Of a stretch of DNA of 64,000 bases, positions 35,559 through 45,453 are shown in pieces. The notes beneath the pieces were generated by a model that was given only the letters and a program-made list of their open reading frames with translations, did no database searches and was not told where the DNA came from. The position numbers and the translations under genes are program-made. The stretch comes from Frederiksenia canicola (GTDB taxonomy: Bacteria; Pseudomonadota; Gammaproteobacteria; Enterobacterales; Pasteurellaceae). The stretch is taken from positions 1,674,740-1,738,739 of the forward strand of contig NZ_CP015029.1 in the NCBI RefSeq assembly GCF_011455495.1. The letters run 5' to 3'. Within the stretch, counting starts at the first letter, position 1. Each line of letters opens with the position of its first letter.

Positions 35559-36329
35559 ATGCTCACAAATTTACAACTTGAACACATTCTTGATGAAAAA
35601 CTCAACAGCAAAGCGATTGCCGACTATGCCCCAAATGGCTTACAAGTGGAAGGCAAACGGGAAATTCGCAAAATCATCACCGGTGTAACGGCGTCGCTAC
35701 CGCTGATCGAACAGGCGATCGCTCACAACGCTGATGCCATTTTGGTGCATCACGGCTATTTTTGGAAAAGCGAAAACCCATGTATTCGCGGAATGAAAGG
35801 CAAGCGAATCAAACAATTATTGGTCAATGACATCAATTTATTTGGCTATCATTTGCCGTTGGATATTCATGCAGAACTTGGCAACAACGCCCAATTAGCC
35901 AACATGATTGGCGGGCAAAATTTACGTGGATTAGAAGAGAGCCCGAATTCGATTCCAATGATGTGCGAATTAGCCCAACCGATTTCTGCAACGGAATTAA
36001 AGCAAAAATTGGAAACGGCATTGCAACGTAACGTCACCCTGTGTGATGAATTTATTACGGACTTCCCGCACAAAATGATTAAAACCGTCGGCATTTGTAG
36101 CGGTGGCGGGCAAGGCTACATTGACTTAGCCGCCGCCAAAGGTTGCGATGCCTTTATCAGTGGAGAAATTTCCGAGCAAACAACCCACTCTGCCCGCGAA
36201 CAAGGCATTTACTACTTCGCCTGCGGACACCATGCTACCGAGCGAGATGGCATTAAAGCCCTTGGCGAATGGTTGGCAGAACATTATGCTGTTGATGTCC
36301 ACTTTATTGATATTGATAACCCTGCATAG
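35559..36329 (+). CDS. ybgI: Nif3-like dinuclear metal centre protein
   Basis: A 256-residue Nif3/DUF34 protein forming toroidal hexamers with a two-metal site. The metal motifs are ILVHHGYFWK near the N-terminus and CGHHATERDG near the C-terminus. Proposed as a GTP cyclohydrolase I type 2-like or metal-insertion protein, but its cellular role is unsettled. I chose the ATG at 35559 (MLTNLQLEHIL), which has AAAAGGACGAAAA just before it; upstream codons derive from a USS. It lies between selO and glycerate kinase, the latter starting five bases after its stop. Confidence 0.92.
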   Translation: MLTNLQLEHILDEKLNSKAIADYAPNGLQVEGKREIRKIITGVTASLPLIEQAIAHNADAILVHHGYFWKSENPCIRGMKGKRIKQLLVNDINLFGYHLPLDIHAELGNNAQLANMIGGQNLRGLEESPNSIPMMCELAQPISATELKQKLETALQRNVTLCDEFITDFPHKMIKTVGICSGGGQGYIDLAAAKGCDAFISGEISEQTTHSAREQGIYYFACGHHATERDGIKALGEWLAEHYAVDVHFIDIDNPA

Positions 36330-36334
36330 TTGAG

Positions 36335-37480
36335 ATGAAAATCGTCATTGCACCAGACGCTTTCAAAGAAAGCCTAACTGCAAAAGAAGTCGCTCAAGCC
36401 ATTCAAACAGGATTTACGCGTGTTTTTCCTGAAGCTGAATTTGAGCTTATTCCGATGGCTGATGGCGGTGAGGGCACAGTTCAATCATTAATTGATGGCA
36501 CAGGTGGGCATTTGCAAAAAGCAAGCGTGATCTCACCGCTTGCATTGCCAACCGAAGCCATTTGGGGGCTATCTGGCGATAAAAAACTCGCCATGATTGA
36601 AATGTCTGCGGCATCGGGCTTGCATTTAGTCCCTACAGATCGCAGAAATCCACTTTATACAACCAGTTTTGGAACGGGCGAATTGATAAAAGCCGCCTTA
36701 AATGCGGGTGTGGAGAGCATCTTGCTTGGCATTGGAGGAAGTGCAACTAACGATGCTGGCGTGGGAATGTTGCAGGCCTTAGGGGCAAAATTCATCAACA
36801 AATCAGGCAAAGAAATCGGCTTTGGTGGACTGGAATTACTGAATATAAATCATATTGATTTAAGCCAACTTGATCCCCGTTTACAACAAGTACAGATTGA
36901 AGTCGCTTGCGATGTGACTAATCCGCTCTGCGGTAAAAATGGAGCCTCTGCGGTATTTGGACCACAAAAAGGAGCTACGCCAAGTATGGTGAAGCAACTC
37001 GATCAAGCACTTTCGCATTTTGCGGGCATTGTACAAACGCAATATCACTTAAATATTGCCGATCGCTCAGGATCTGGAGCCGCTGGTGGTATGGGTGCAG
37101 GGTTGCAGTTACTTCCGAATGTACAACTGAAATCAGGTGTAGAAATTGTGATTGGTGCCACACAGTTGGCAAAGAAAGTCCAAACGGCTGATTTAGTTAT
37201 CACTGGTGAAGGACGAATGGATGCACAATCTATCGCAGGAAAAACGCCCATTGGCGTGGCTAACGTCGCGAAACAATTTGGAAAACCCGTTATTGCCATT
37301 GTGGGTTGCTTAAGCGACGATTACTCACTTGTTTATCAACACGGAATTGATGCCGTTTTCCCGATTATCCGACAATTAGGATCTCTTGAACAAACGCTCT
37401 CACAAGGGCAAGAAAATCTCGTTTCATCTGCTGAAAATATCGCAAGACTCTGGAAAATCTGCTCTCAATTCCCAAAATAA
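36335..37480 (+). CDS. garK: Glycerate 2-kinase
   Basis: A 381-residue class II glycerate kinase that phosphorylates D-glycerate to 2-phosphoglycerate with ATP. Family motifs are MKIVIAPDAFKESLTAKEVA, MADGGEGTVQSL, GIGGSATNDAGVGMLQALG, RSGSGAAGGMGAGL and ITGEGRMDAQSIAGKTP. GarK and GlxK are both 381 residues and I cannot tell them apart here. It is probably co-transcribed with ybgI. No glycerate or glucarate pathway genes are adjacent in the window. Confidence 0.93.
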   Translation: MKIVIAPDAFKESLTAKEVAQAIQTGFTRVFPEAEFELIPMADGGEGTVQSLIDGTGGHLQKASVISPLALPTEAIWGLSGDKKLAMIEMSAASGLHLVPTDRRNPLYTTSFGTGELIKAALNAGVESILLGIGGSATNDAGVGMLQALGAKFINKSGKEIGFGGLELLNINHIDLSQLDPRLQQVQIEVACDVTNPLCGKNGASAVFGPQKGATPSMVKQLDQALSHFAGIVQTQYHLNIADRSGSGAAGGMGAGLQLLPNVQLKSGVEIVIGATQLAKKVQTADLVITGEGRMDAQSIAGKTPIGVANVAKQFGKPVIAIVGCLSDDYSLVYQHGIDAVFPIIRQLGSLEQTLSQGQENLVSSAENIARLWKICSQFPK

Positions 37481-37595
37481 ATGGATAAGAATGCAACAAT
37501 TTTGTGATCTAGATCGAAATTTTAACATCTGCTCGTTGAGAAAATCTTGATTTACATTAAGATTAGAAAAACTTACACAACAAGGGAGTTCTCTT

Positions 37596-37805
37596 ATGGA
37601 AATCGGCATCGTAAAATGGTTTAACAATGCAAAAGGATTTGGTTTTATTACCTCTGAGGTCTTTGACGGCGATATTTTCGCACATTTTTCTGTGATTGAA
37701 GGAGATGGTTACCGTTCACTTAAAATGGGACAAAAAGTCCAATTTGAGTTTACTAACAGTGATAAAGGTGCATCCGCCTCTCGCATCGTACCTATCGTAG
37801 AATAA
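37596..37805 (+). CDS. cspD: Cold-shock domain protein, CspD-like
   Basis: A 69-residue single cold-shock domain. RNP1 KGFGFI and RNP2 DIFAHFS, plus the N-terminal GIVKWFNNAKG, bind single-stranded nucleic acid. The sequence is closer to CspD than to CspA-type chaperones because of the YRSLKMGQKVQFEF segment, which would make it an inhibitor of DNA replication in non-growing cells. That assignment follows E. coli and is inferred. AGGGAG precedes the ATG and a USS hairpin follows. Confidence 0.88.
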   Translation: MEIGIVKWFNNAKGFGFITSEVFDGDIFAHFSVIEGDGYRSLKMGQKVQFEFTNSDKGASASRIVPIVE

Positions 37806-37815
37806 TCCACCCTAT

Positions 37816-37873
37816 ACAAGCGGTCAGATTTGAAGAAAGTTTTGCAAATTTCTGAATAAATCTGACCGCTTGT
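37816..37873. repeat. Inverted USS pair after cspD
   Basis: ACAAGCGGT (37816-37824) and ACCGCTTGT (37865-37873), extended by CAGATTT/AAATCTG, give a long stem serving as a likely terminator. Confidence 0.85.
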
Positions 37874-37937
37874 TTCATTATAGCCACATTGCATAATTAA
37901 CAACATTTTGAACCCGACTTAATAGGAGGAGTAAATA

Positions 37938-38282
37938 ATGAAACTATTTCCTACCAATAATTTAGTTTCTGTCATCAATGTTAGCAATTACAACAGCTCA
38001 CTCGCTTGGTATCAAAAATGGCTAGGTGAGCCCAATGAAATACCAATGGAGGGCGTGGCAGAATGGCGTATTGCTGATAATGCTTGGCTACAGCTTTCTG
38101 CAGGCGAACCAGTGGGAAACGCTACCGTAGTTATCGGTGTGGACGATGTATCCGACTGCCGAAACAAACTTATTGCTGTAGGTATTGAAGCAAGAGAAAT
38201 CGTGGATTGGGACGTGGTGCTAGTGTGCGACTTAACTGACTTGGAAGGCAATACTATTTCTTTAGTACAGATGAAAGAATAG
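37938..38282 (+). CDS. VOC/glyoxalase-fold protein of unknown substrate
   Basis: A 114-residue protein with the vicinal-oxygen-chelate pattern: SVINVSNYNSSLAWYQKWLG at the start, a middle VVIGVDDVSDCRNKL, and the closing DLTDLEGNTISLVQM typical of bleomycin-resistance/glyoxalase-like folds. The usual metal-binding first His is not evident, so enzymatic function is uncertain. The ribosome binding site TAGGAGGAG is strong. It stands alone between USS hairpins, and neighbours give no hint of a pathway. Confidence 0.75.
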   Translation: MKLFPTNNLVSVINVSNYNSSLAWYQKWLGEPNEIPMEGVAEWRIADNAWLQLSAGEPVGNATVVIGVDDVSDCRNKLIAVGIEAREIVDWDVVLVCDLTDLEGNTISLVQMKE

Positions 38283-38382
38283 TAGAAAATTGCTCTTAAT
38301 CGATTTCTTATGTCCACATAAGTGCAATCGTTCAAATTTTTTATGCTAGAATCCACACCTTTCTACCTATTTGAGAGATAAA

Positions 38383-39069
38383 ATGAAAAAAATCGAACGT
38401 CTGTTTGCCAACAATCATGCATGGGCAACCCAAATGAAAGACGAGCAATCAGACTATTTCAAACAGTTAGCTGGTCATCAAAAACCGAGCTATCTCTGGA
38501 TTGGTTGTTCAGATAGTCGAGTACCTGCAGAGAAATTGACCGGTTTAGAGCCAGGTGAGCTTTTTGTCCACCGCAATGTGGCGAATTTAGTGATTCACAC
38601 CGATTTAAACTGCTTATCTGTTGTGCAATATGCAGTCGATGTGCTTGATATTGAACACATTATTATTTGCGGTCATACCAATTGTGGGGGGATTAAAGCC
38701 GCAATTGGTACAGAAGACTTTGGGCTCATCAATAACTGGCTACTACATATCAAAGATTTGTGGTTCAAACACAGCCACTTGCTTGGTAAACTGAATTCAG
38801 ACCAACGTGCCGATATGTTAGCTCGCCTTAATGTTGCCGAGCAAGTGTATAACTTGGGACGTTCATCCATTGTGGATGCTGCTTGGAAACGGGGTAAAAC
38901 GCTTTCTATTCACGGTTGGGTTTATGATGTAAATGACGGTTTTTTAATCGACCAAGGGGTAATTGCCACTAGCCGAGAGTCCCTTGAAATTACCTATCGC
39001 AATGCCATTGCAAAGCTGCTGACACAAGCAGACGAACTTTGTGCACAAAACGAACAAAATGCCGCATAA
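38383..39069 (+). CDS. can: Beta-class carbonic anhydrase
   Basis: A 228-residue enzyme interconverting CO2 and bicarbonate, important for growth in low CO2. The zinc ligands are in [11 protein letters not shown] (Cys, with the Asp-Arg dyad) and [13 protein letters not shown] (His, Cys). I chose the ATG at 38383 ([11 protein letters not shown]) after GAGAGATAAA. It matches E. coli Can (220 residues) with a slightly longer tail. Confidence 0.96.
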   Translation: MKKIERLFANNHAWATQMKDEQSDYFKQLAGHQKPSYLWIGCSDSRVPAEKLTGLEPGELFVHRNVANLVIHTDLNCLSVVQYAVDVLDIEHIIICGHTNCGGIKAAIGTEDFGLINNWLLHIKDLWFKHSHLLGKLNSDQRADMLARLNVAEQVYNLGRSSIVDAAWKRGKTLSIHGWVYDVNDGFLIDQGVIATSRESLEITYRNAIAKLLTQADELCAQNEQNAA

Positions 39070-39133
39070 ATGACAGAAGGGAACATCACTGTTCCCTTTC
39101 ATTTGCAAAAAATTGATCAGATCTAACCGCTTG

Positions 39134-39901
39134 TTACAGCACTTCCCAACTCAAATTGGAGATCAAACGGCAACGATCACATTTAAAATAAAAAATATCG
39201 TGCAACGGCTCAGACAATTTCCAATCACCATGGCAGCTTGGACATTTGCGGTTTTGTTCCAACTCGGTATCTGTGCCTAAACGGTAGAGATAATAAAAAG
39301 TAGGGATTTTTGTGCTATTTTCGACAGTGCGTGCCAACGCTCTGCCCTGCTGGCTCAACGGGCTTTCAACATCAGAAATTTCTGCTAACGCTTGTTGTTC
39401 CAATGCTCCGCCGTTCATTTGCAACTGGTCGCAGGCTTGCCAATTCTCTTGCCAATGAATTAATGTTTCACTCAATTCAGGTTCCATGCCAAGTTGATAT
39501 AGTGGCACTGGGCAAAAATCATTGCCGTTATACAGTGGCGAGCAGCTATCCAAATGGGTTGTGTATAACAAGTAAAAATCCGCAGACTGTGAACTCGTTT
39601 CTTCAGCGTTATAATCCCGTCCAAGCAAGGTAAAAAATTCAAAGGAAATACCCGCTTGCTCCGCTTGGCTCAAGGCTTCATTCACCCATTCATTATTCCA
39701 TTTTGGCAGTAAGCTATCTTGTGCAGGCAATGCCACTCGCACCTGAAATTCACTGTGAATTTCTTGCTGATGGTGAGTAACACCCATTTCTCGCCCTATC
39801 ACTTGTCCATTAATTCGCCACTGATTGAGCACTTGGTTTATCAAGGTCACAGGATCTTGCTCAAAATTTTGATAGCTAAAATGCGCGATCGCTTGATACA
39901 T
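39134..39901 (-). CDS. DUF2310 zinc-ribbon protein
   Basis: A 255-residue protein of the DUF2310 family with a C-terminal zinc ribbon: CPSCHGDW and FKCDRCRLISN supply the four cysteines. The remainder is an alpha/beta domain with no catalytic motif that I recognise. Homologues are described only as possible nucleic-acid-binding zinc-ribbon proteins. Its ATG shares a base with the fieF stop (TAATG), so the two are translationally coupled, which may hint at a role tied to metal state. Confidence 0.8.
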   Translation of the reverse strand: MYQAIAHFSYQNFEQDPVTLINQVLNQWRINGQVIGREMGVTHHQQEIHSEFQVRVALPAQDSLLPKWNNEWVNEALSQAEQAGISFEFFTLLGRDYNAEETSSQSADFYLLYTTHLDSCSPLYNGNDFCPVPLYQLGMEPELSETLIHWQENWQACDQLQMNGGALEQQALAEISDVESPLSQQGRALARTVENSTKIPTFYYLYRLGTDTELEQNRKCPSCHGDWKLSEPLHDIFYFKCDRCRLISNLSWEVL

Positions 39902-40824
39902 TACGCCTTACTCTCCATTCTTTCTGCTCTTGCTTCAGCACACTCTTTTTGCACAAAACTAGTTGGCTCTTGATGAATAATCACTTCTGATAATGGGAAC
40001 GCATCAAGCAGTTTTTGCTCAAGGCTATCAGTAATATCGTGAGCAACGATCAGCGGAAGATGGTCATCCAACTCCAAATGCAGTTGAATGAATCGCACGG
40101 CACCCGCTCGGCGAGTTCGCACATCGTGAATGCTGATAATACGAGGATGTTCAAGTGCAATCGTCCAAATGCGATCAACTTCTTCCTGTGGCAAGGCTTG
40201 ATCGAGCAATGATTGCATCGCATCCCAAAACATTCTACCTGCGTTATACAGAATATAGATCGCAATACCAATCGCAAAAATGGCATCGGCATAAATGAAG
40301 CCGTTTATATTTAATATCATTGCGATCAAAATTGCCGCATTCATATATAAATCCGTTTGGTAATGCAATGAATCCGCTTGAATAGCAGGACTACCCGTTA
40401 GCTTGACGACCTTGCGTTGATACCACACCAATACCGCTGTCATCATAATTGAGAGCACGCTAATCACAACCCCGATTTCACTACTCTGGACAAATTCAGG
40501 TTCAGTCAAACGCTGTACACCTTGTAATAAAAGAAAGGCTGCAGAGCCTGTGATAAACGCACTTTGTGCTAACGCTGCTAATGATTCTGCTTTACCGTGA
40601 CCGAAAGCGTGATCGTCATCGGCTGGTCGAAGGGCAAAACGGAGCACTAAAATATTGGTGATCGAAGCAAATAAATCGACTAAGGAGTCTGTCATTGCGG
40701 CCAAGATCGCCATTGATCCCGTTTTCCACCAGGCAAATGCTTTGATCATAATTAAAGCACCCGCCACAACAATGGCTAACATCGCCGCACGATTTACTAA
40801 CTTTTCGTAAGATTGTTCCATCAT
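39901..40824 (-). CDS. fieF: Cation diffusion facilitator FieF
   Basis: A 307-residue CDF pump exporting Fe(II)/Zn(II) by proton antiport. Six membrane helices are followed by a cytoplasmic metal-binding domain. The helix II site is MTDSLVDLFAS (Asp) with DDDHAFGHGKAES in the loop, and the helix V site is DSLHYQTDLYMN (Asp/His). The C-terminal domain has HDVRTRRAG and IQLHLELDDHLPL. It is full length, unlike the short CDF protein at 7042. It is coupled to the DUF2310 gene downstream. Confidence 0.94.
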   Translation of the reverse strand: MMEQSYEKLVNRAAMLAIVVAGALIMIKAFAWWKTGSMAILAAMTDSLVDLFASITNILVLRFALRPADDDHAFGHGKAESLAALAQSAFITGSAAFLLLQGVQRLTEPEFVQSSEIGVVISVLSIMMTAVLVWYQRKVVKLTGSPAIQADSLHYQTDLYMNAAILIAMILNINGFIYADAIFAIGIAIYILYNAGRMFWDAMQSLLDQALPQEEVDRIWTIALEHPRIISIHDVRTRRAGAVRFIQLHLELDDHLPLIVAHDITDSLEQKLLDAFPLSEVIIHQEPTSFVQKECAEARAERMESKA

Positions 40825-40831
40825 TTTTCCA

Positions 40832-41524
40832 TTATTGGCAGCTAATTTGCCACGCTAATTTGGCAAATTGCTGGGCTAATTCACGAAGAGATCCTTGGTA
40901 GGCACTAAGGCTTTGCAAATTGTTTGCGGGAACTGACCGCTTGTCAGAGAACTGCATCTGCCCAAAGCCACAAGTTAAATTCCGACCGCGTGAAACCTCC
41001 AACAAGACGTCAGGAAAACGTGCCGTTGGTGGGTAAATCACTTGGCTACGCAACTCATTCTGTTCGATCACCAAATTTGCTTTTGTTCTCGATTGCTTCG
41101 CAAAGGCATTTTGACGTAATGTTAAACGCTCTTCTAATGACTTATTTGCAGCGTTTTTATCTAAAAATAGCAAAATACCCTGCTGCCAATTTTCAGGATT
41201 TTTCTCACTTTGGCTCGGTAAGTAGAGTAACTGCTGCATCTCATCAATTTGATTATGAGTCACTTTTTGATAACTTTTTCCTTGAAAATCAATCTGTTCC
41301 GGTAACTTAAACTGCGACTGTGTTATTGAACAAGCGGAAAGAAAAAGAGAAAGAAGCACAAACACGATAGAATTCTTCTGCCGCTTGCTGAGAAAACTAA
41401 GCTTGCGAGAGAATTGGCGGAAACAAGCGGTTACTTTTTCACAAAGTTTTACCCATTCATAAGTGCCCTCTACTCCGCCTACGGCGGTACTTTCTCTGCA
41501 AGTGGAGGCAGCATTTAATGTCAT
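40832..41524 (-). CDS. Putative lipoprotein with an unusual start
   Basis: The conserved part starts at a lipoprotein signal FVLLSLFLSAC, with the Cys of SAC as lipidation site, then about 175 residues without a domain I recognise (KLPEQIDFQGKSYQKVTHNQ). No ATG, GTG or TTG lies just before the signal except an internal GTG that would remove its positive charges. The only ATG in frame is at 41524, overlapping the yaaA stop (TGATG). Using it adds about 57 residues, part of which are encoded by the GC-rich repeat at 41462-41513. Either the repeat displaced the native start or translation is coupled to yaaA. The exact N-terminus is uncertain. Confidence 0.65.
   Translation of the reverse strand: MTLNAASTCRESTAVGGVEGTYEWVKLCEKVTACFRQFSRKLSFLSKRQKNSIVFVLLSLFLSACSITQSQFKLPEQIDFQGKSYQKVTHNQIDEMQQLLYLPSQSEKNPENWQQGILLFLDKNAANKSLEERLTLRQNAFAKQSRTKANLVIEQNELRSQVIYPPTARFPDVLLEVSRGRNLTCGFGQMQFSDKRSVPANNLQSLSAYQGSLRELAQQFAKLAWQISCQ
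41462..41513. repeat. GC-rich palindromic repeat, short form (copy C)
   Basis: TACTCCGCCTACGGCGGTAC is shared in pattern with copies A and B (CCGCC..GGCGGTACT), followed by TCTGCAAGTGGAGG. It lies between yaaA and the lipoprotein signal sequence, within the apparent N-terminal extension of the lipoprotein gene. Confidence 0.6.
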
Positions 41525-42297
41525 CACTGCTCTTCCCTTTTAAACACCAACTCTGTTGCCGTTGAAGCCTCTTCATCAAACCAATAACCGCCGTAATTAA
41601 AGTCTTTGAGTTGTTTAACTGAAGTCGGTTGAGTTTGGAGCATAAAACGCACCATCATTCCTCGGGCTTTTTTAGCATAGAAACTGATGACTTTAAATTT
41701 GCCATTTTTTTCATCTAAGAAAACGGGTTTGATGATTTGAGCGTTGAGCTGGCTTGGCTTCACCGCACTGAAATACTCATCAGATGCGAGATTAACCAAA
41801 ATATTATCCCCTTGCTCATCAATCGCTTGCTGTAAATGTTCGATAATGACGTTGCCCCAAAACGCATAGAGATCTTTCCCCTGCGAGTTTGCCAATTTCG
41901 TGCCCATTTCCAAACGATACGGTTGCATTAAATCCAACGGTTTGAGCAAGCCGTATAGACCTGACAACATTCGCAAATGGCGTTGGGCATATGCAATTTC
42001 CGTTTTGTTCAACGTTTCTGCTTCTAGCCCAGTATAAACATCGCCTTTGAATGCAAAAATCGCCGCCTTGCTGTTTTTTTCCGTGTGTTCGACTTGCCAC
42101 TCAGTAAAACGAGCCACATTCAATGCTGCCAGTTTATCGCTGATTGACATTAACGAGCCCACTTCAGTAGGCGATAGCTGTTTGCAAATCTCAATAAGTT
42201 GTTGGCTATATGTTGTTAATTCTGGCTGTGAAAAGGTAAAACCGTCAATTTTCGTTTCAAAATCAAGCGTTTTAGCAGGGGAAATGATGGCTAGCAT
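41524..42297 (-). CDS. yaaA: Peroxide-stress protein YaaA
   Basis: A 257-residue YaaA/DUF328 protein that lowers free iron and limits DNA damage during peroxide stress in E. coli. Family motifs are [54 protein letters not shown] and [12 protein letters not shown] chose the ATG at 42297 because upstream codons do not match the family. Its stop overlaps the only ATG of the downstream lipoprotein gene. Confidence 0.95.
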   Translation of the reverse strand: MLAIISPAKTLDFETKIDGFTFSQPELTTYSQQLIEICKQLSPTEVGSLMSISDKLAALNVARFTEWQVEHTEKNSKAAIFAFKGDVYTGLEAETLNKTEIAYAQRHLRMLSGLYGLLKPLDLMQPYRLEMGTKLANSQGKDLYAFWGNVIIEHLQQAIDEQGDNILVNLASDEYFSAVKPSQLNAQIIKPVFLDEKNGKFKVISFYAKKARGMMVRFMLQTQPTSVKQLKDFNYGGYWFDEEASTATELVFKREEQ

Positions 42298-42347
42298 TGA
42301 GAAATCCTGAATAGATATAAAGGTAGGCAATTATAGCAAAAAAGAAA

Positions 42348-42370
42348 AAGGCAGGAAAATTCCTGCCTTT
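42348..42370 (-). terminator. rpsI terminator
   Basis: AAAGGCAGGAA (42348-42358) pairs with TTCCTGCCTTT (42360-42370). On the minus strand it is followed by TTTCTTTTTT, 20 bases after the rpsI stop. Confidence 0.8.
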
Positions 42371-42389
42371 CTTAAAAACGAAAATAAAA

Positions 42390-42785
42390 TTAACGTTTTG
42401 AGTATTGTGGACGACGACGTGCTTTGTGTAAACCCACTTTTTTACGTTCAACACGACGAGCATCACGGGTAACAAAGCCCGCAGCACGTAACGCTGGACG
42501 TAAAGTTTCGTCGTATTCGATCAATGCACGAGTGATACCGTGACGGATTGCACCCGCTTGACCAGAAATACCACCACCTTTAACTGTGATGTAAAGGTCT
42601 AATTTATCAGTTAATTCAACTAACTCTAATGGTTGACGAACCACCATGCGAGCGGTTTCACGACCGAAGTAAACTTCTAAAGAGCGTTGGTTGATGGTAA
42701 TGTTACCACTGCCCGGTTTGATAAATACACGAGCTGAAGAGCTTTTGCGGCGACCTGTGCCGTAGTTTTGATTTGCTGCTGTCAT
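42390..42785 (-). CDS. rpsI: 30S ribosomal protein S9
   Basis: A 131-residue S9. [14 protein letters not shown] at the start, [15 protein letters not shown] in the middle, and the basic C-terminal tail ending QYSKR that reaches the P-site tRNA. It is co-transcribed with rplM, 15 bases upstream, the universal bacterial pairing. Confidence 0.99.
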   Translation of the reverse strand: MTAANQNYGTGRRKSSSARVFIKPGSGNITINQRSLEVYFGRETARMVVRQPLELVELTDKLDLYITVKGGGISGQAGAIRHGITRALIEYDETLRPALRAAGFVTRDARRVERKKVGLHKARRRPQYSKR

Positions 42786-42800
42786 TTTAATGCTCCGTGA

Positions 42801-43232
<432 letters not shown>

Positions 43233-43522
43233 TTAAATACCAAATTAAATAGTTTTAAACCCAATATCCGAAGATATTACCTAACGGTAGAATCCGACCC
43301 CTTCGAGTCAATTCTGACCAACATTGTACAGCGGGAAAACCATACAAAAACAGGGTGGCAGAATTATACAGATTTTCTACACCAAAATCTAAGATTTTTT
43401 TCATCTTTTTTGGAATTTGCGGTAAAACTCAAATTTTTAAAAATTAATCTCAAAATAGACTTCTCAAGAAAAATAGAAAATGGTAGAAATGGCATAGTTT
43501 TATCGCAAAAAAGGAGTGTCAT

Positions 43523-43915
43523 ATGGAACATTGGTCAAATGAAATTTGGTTAGCAATTGTTTCTGCATTTTTAATCGGATTTATTTTAGGCTATGTTGTC
43601 TTGCGAGCAACAAATGCTAACGTGCAAAAGCAACATAAACTGGAACAAGATTTAAAATCCGCGGCAGAAAAAATTGATCAGCAAAAAGATCAATTAGAGC
43701 AACACTTTCAACAATCTGCAGCACTGCTTTCTACGTTAGCGGAAGATTATAAAAAACTTTACACTCATTTGGCGAAAAGCTCAGAAACATTGTTGCCTGA
43801 TGATGCTCAACAGAAAATCGAATTTTTCAAACAACCACAAATTGAAAATAAACCTGCAAAAGATGATCAACCGAAAGATTACTCTGAAGGTTCGTCTGGT
43901 TTGTTGAAATCTTAA
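43523..43915 (+). CDS. zapG: Cell-division/envelope protein ZapG (YhcB)
   Basis: A 130-residue DUF1043 protein: an N-terminal membrane helix (LAIVSAFLIGFILGYVVLRA), a cytoplasmic coiled coil (KLEQDLKSAAEKIDQQKDQ) and a flexible tail. In E. coli YhcB/ZapG links division and envelope growth. AAAAAAGGAGTGTCAT precedes the ATG. A strong terminator follows. Divergent from rplM. Confidence 0.92.
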   Translation: MEHWSNEIWLAIVSAFLIGFILGYVVLRATNANVQKQHKLEQDLKSAAEKIDQQKDQLEQHFQQSAALLSTLAEDYKKLYTHLAKSSETLLPDDAQQKIEFFKQPQIENKPAKDDQPKDYSEGSSGLLKS

Positions 43916-43930
43916 TCATATCAAATAACA

Positions 43931-43961
43931 AAAAATGGCTATCGGTTGATAGCCATTTTTT
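43931..43961 (+). terminator. zapG terminator
   Basis: AAAAATGGCTATC (43931-43943) pairs with GATAGCCATTTTT (43948-43960) over a 4-base loop, with the T-run in the right arm. Confidence 0.85.
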
Positions 43962-43999
43962 ATGACAAGCGGTGAGTTCCGCTCAACGTTTTGCAAATA

Positions 44000-44368
44000 C
44001 TACTGAATAGCTCTACATTCAGGCTCATAAGGATCTTCAACCTTTTGTTTTTTTGCCCATACAACACTATCAGTACAAAGCTCTCCTGTATGCTTATTGA
44101 TTTGATAATTCATCAACTTTGGTGCTGTTGCAGGATCGCCGCCACACTTTTCATTATGTTTTTCAAAAACACTCACACTGTAATAAGGCAGTGTTAAATC
44201 GCTCTCATCTTCAATAAAGAAAACACATTCCAAGGGAATTGGCAATAATTCATTTTTCTGTACCGATTTGACGACCATATCCACCGCTTGATCGACATTT
44301 TCAACTGCTTCAGCAGACACCGTTGAGCAACTCAATACACCAAATAACAAAGCCCATTTTTTCATCAT
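44000..44368 (-). CDS. Small exported cysteine-containing protein, function unknown
   Basis: About 122 residues. MMKKWALLFGVLSCSTVSAE is a signal peptide, with cleavage likely after VSA; the internal LSC is a poor lipobox. The mature part has four cysteines (ECVFF, EKCGGD, ELCTD, PECRA), suggesting two disulphides in the periplasm, and acidic and aromatic residues but no motif I recognise. GGAGT precedes the tandem ATGs at 44368 and 44365. It stands alone, convergent with zapG. Probably a Pasteurellaceae-specific protein. Confidence 0.65.
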   Translation of the reverse strand: MMKKWALLFGVLSCSTVSAEAVENVDQAVDMVVKSVQKNELLPIPLECVFFIEDESDLTLPYYSVSVFEKHNEKCGGDPATAPKLMNYQINKHTGELCTDSVVWAKKQKVEDPYEPECRAIQ

Positions 44369-44488
44369 TGTACTCCAAGCCAAAAAACATCATTGCTTAC
44401 ATTTTATCTCAAATTATTATCTAGGACTATCGCAAACATTGCCTTCATCTTTCAGAAAGTCATAAGAAAACGAAAGATAAGGCATAAA

Positions 44489-44514
44489 AAATGGGGCTTT
44501 CGCCCCATTTCTTG
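44489..44514 (-). terminator. nanA terminator
   Basis: AAATGGGGC (44489-44497) pairs with GCCCCATTT (44502-44510). On the minus strand it is followed by TTTTTATG, about 25 bases beyond the nanA stop. Confidence 0.75.
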
Positions 44515-44533
44515 TCTCTTGATAATGTCGAAA

Positions 44534-45412
44534 TTATAGGAATTTCGCTTTTAGTTCTTTCACGACTTTTTTCTGTGCATCAGTTAATGATTTGGTCATT
44601 GGCTCACGGCAATAGCCTGCTTGTACGCCTTCTTCCTCTAATAAACCTTTGATAGTTTGATATAAACCGTTGCCTAAGATGCCTTCGATTAAATCGTTGG
44701 TGACGTTTTGGATTTCGAATGCTTCTTTGATTTTGCCTTGTTGTGCTAATTCAAAAATTTGACGAGCACGCACACCGTTTACGTTGAAGGTTGAGCCGAT
44801 TGCACCATCTACACCTAATACCGTTGCTGGTAACATCATTTCATCGAAACCTGCGTAGATTAAGTGGTTCGGGAAGGCTTTGCGTAAACGCTCTAATAGG
44901 TAGAAATCACCCGCAGTAAATTTCACACCAATGATTTTCGGGTTCTCAAATAATTCTGCGAATTGTGCCACACCGATGTTTACGCCCGTTAAGAATGGGA
45001 TTGAGTAAACGATCATTGGGCTGCCGGTTTCACGAATGATGGTTTCGTAGAAGTTTTTGATTTCTGGGAAGCTGAATTTGTAGTAGAACGGGGTTACCGC
45101 TGAAAGGCTGTCGTAGCCTAATTCGGTTGCATATTTACCAAGCTCTACCGCTTCTTTTAAATTTACGCTACCAACTTGTGCGATTAATGCGATCGCATCA
45201 CCTGCTTCGTCTTTTGCAATGCGGAAGATCTCTTTTTTCTCTTCCGTTGAAAGCATAAAGTTTTCGCCCGTTGAGCCGCCTACATATAAGCCATCGACTT
45301 TCATCTTATCGATGTTGTGGCGGATAATTTGGCGTAAGCCTTTTTCGTTGATAGTACCGTCTTCATTAAATGAAACGAGTAGTGCACTGAAAATACCTTT
45401 TAAGTTTTTCAT
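44534..45412 (-). CDS. nanA: N-acetylneuraminate lyase
   Basis: A 292-residue aldolase splitting sialic acid into N-acetylmannosamine and pyruvate. The Schiff-base lysine is K164 (IGVKFTAGD), with Y136 (IVYSIP) and the GGSTGE loop at 45-50. It is the first step of sialate catabolism, which lets Pasteurellaceae use host sialic acid. It follows the RpiR-type regulator and nanQ genes on the same strand. Transport (siaPT) and the remaining pathway genes are not in this window. Confidence 0.96.
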   Translation of the reverse strand: MKNLKGIFSALLVSFNEDGTINEKGLRQIIRHNIDKMKVDGLYVGGSTGENFMLSTEEKKEIFRIAKDEAGDAIALIAQVGSVNLKEAVELGKYATELGYDSLSAVTPFYYKFSFPEIKNFYETIIRETGSPMIVYSIPFLTGVNIGVAQFAELFENPKIIGVKFTAGDFYLLERLRKAFPNHLIYAGFDEMMLPATVLGVDGAIGSTFNVNGVRARQIFELAQQGKIKEAFEIQNVTNDLIEGILGNGLYQTIKGLLEEEGVQAGYCREPMTKSLTDAQKKVVKELKAKFL

Positions 45413-45453
45413 TGGGATTTCCTTTGATTGTCAATGTTAAGTTGAAAAATACT

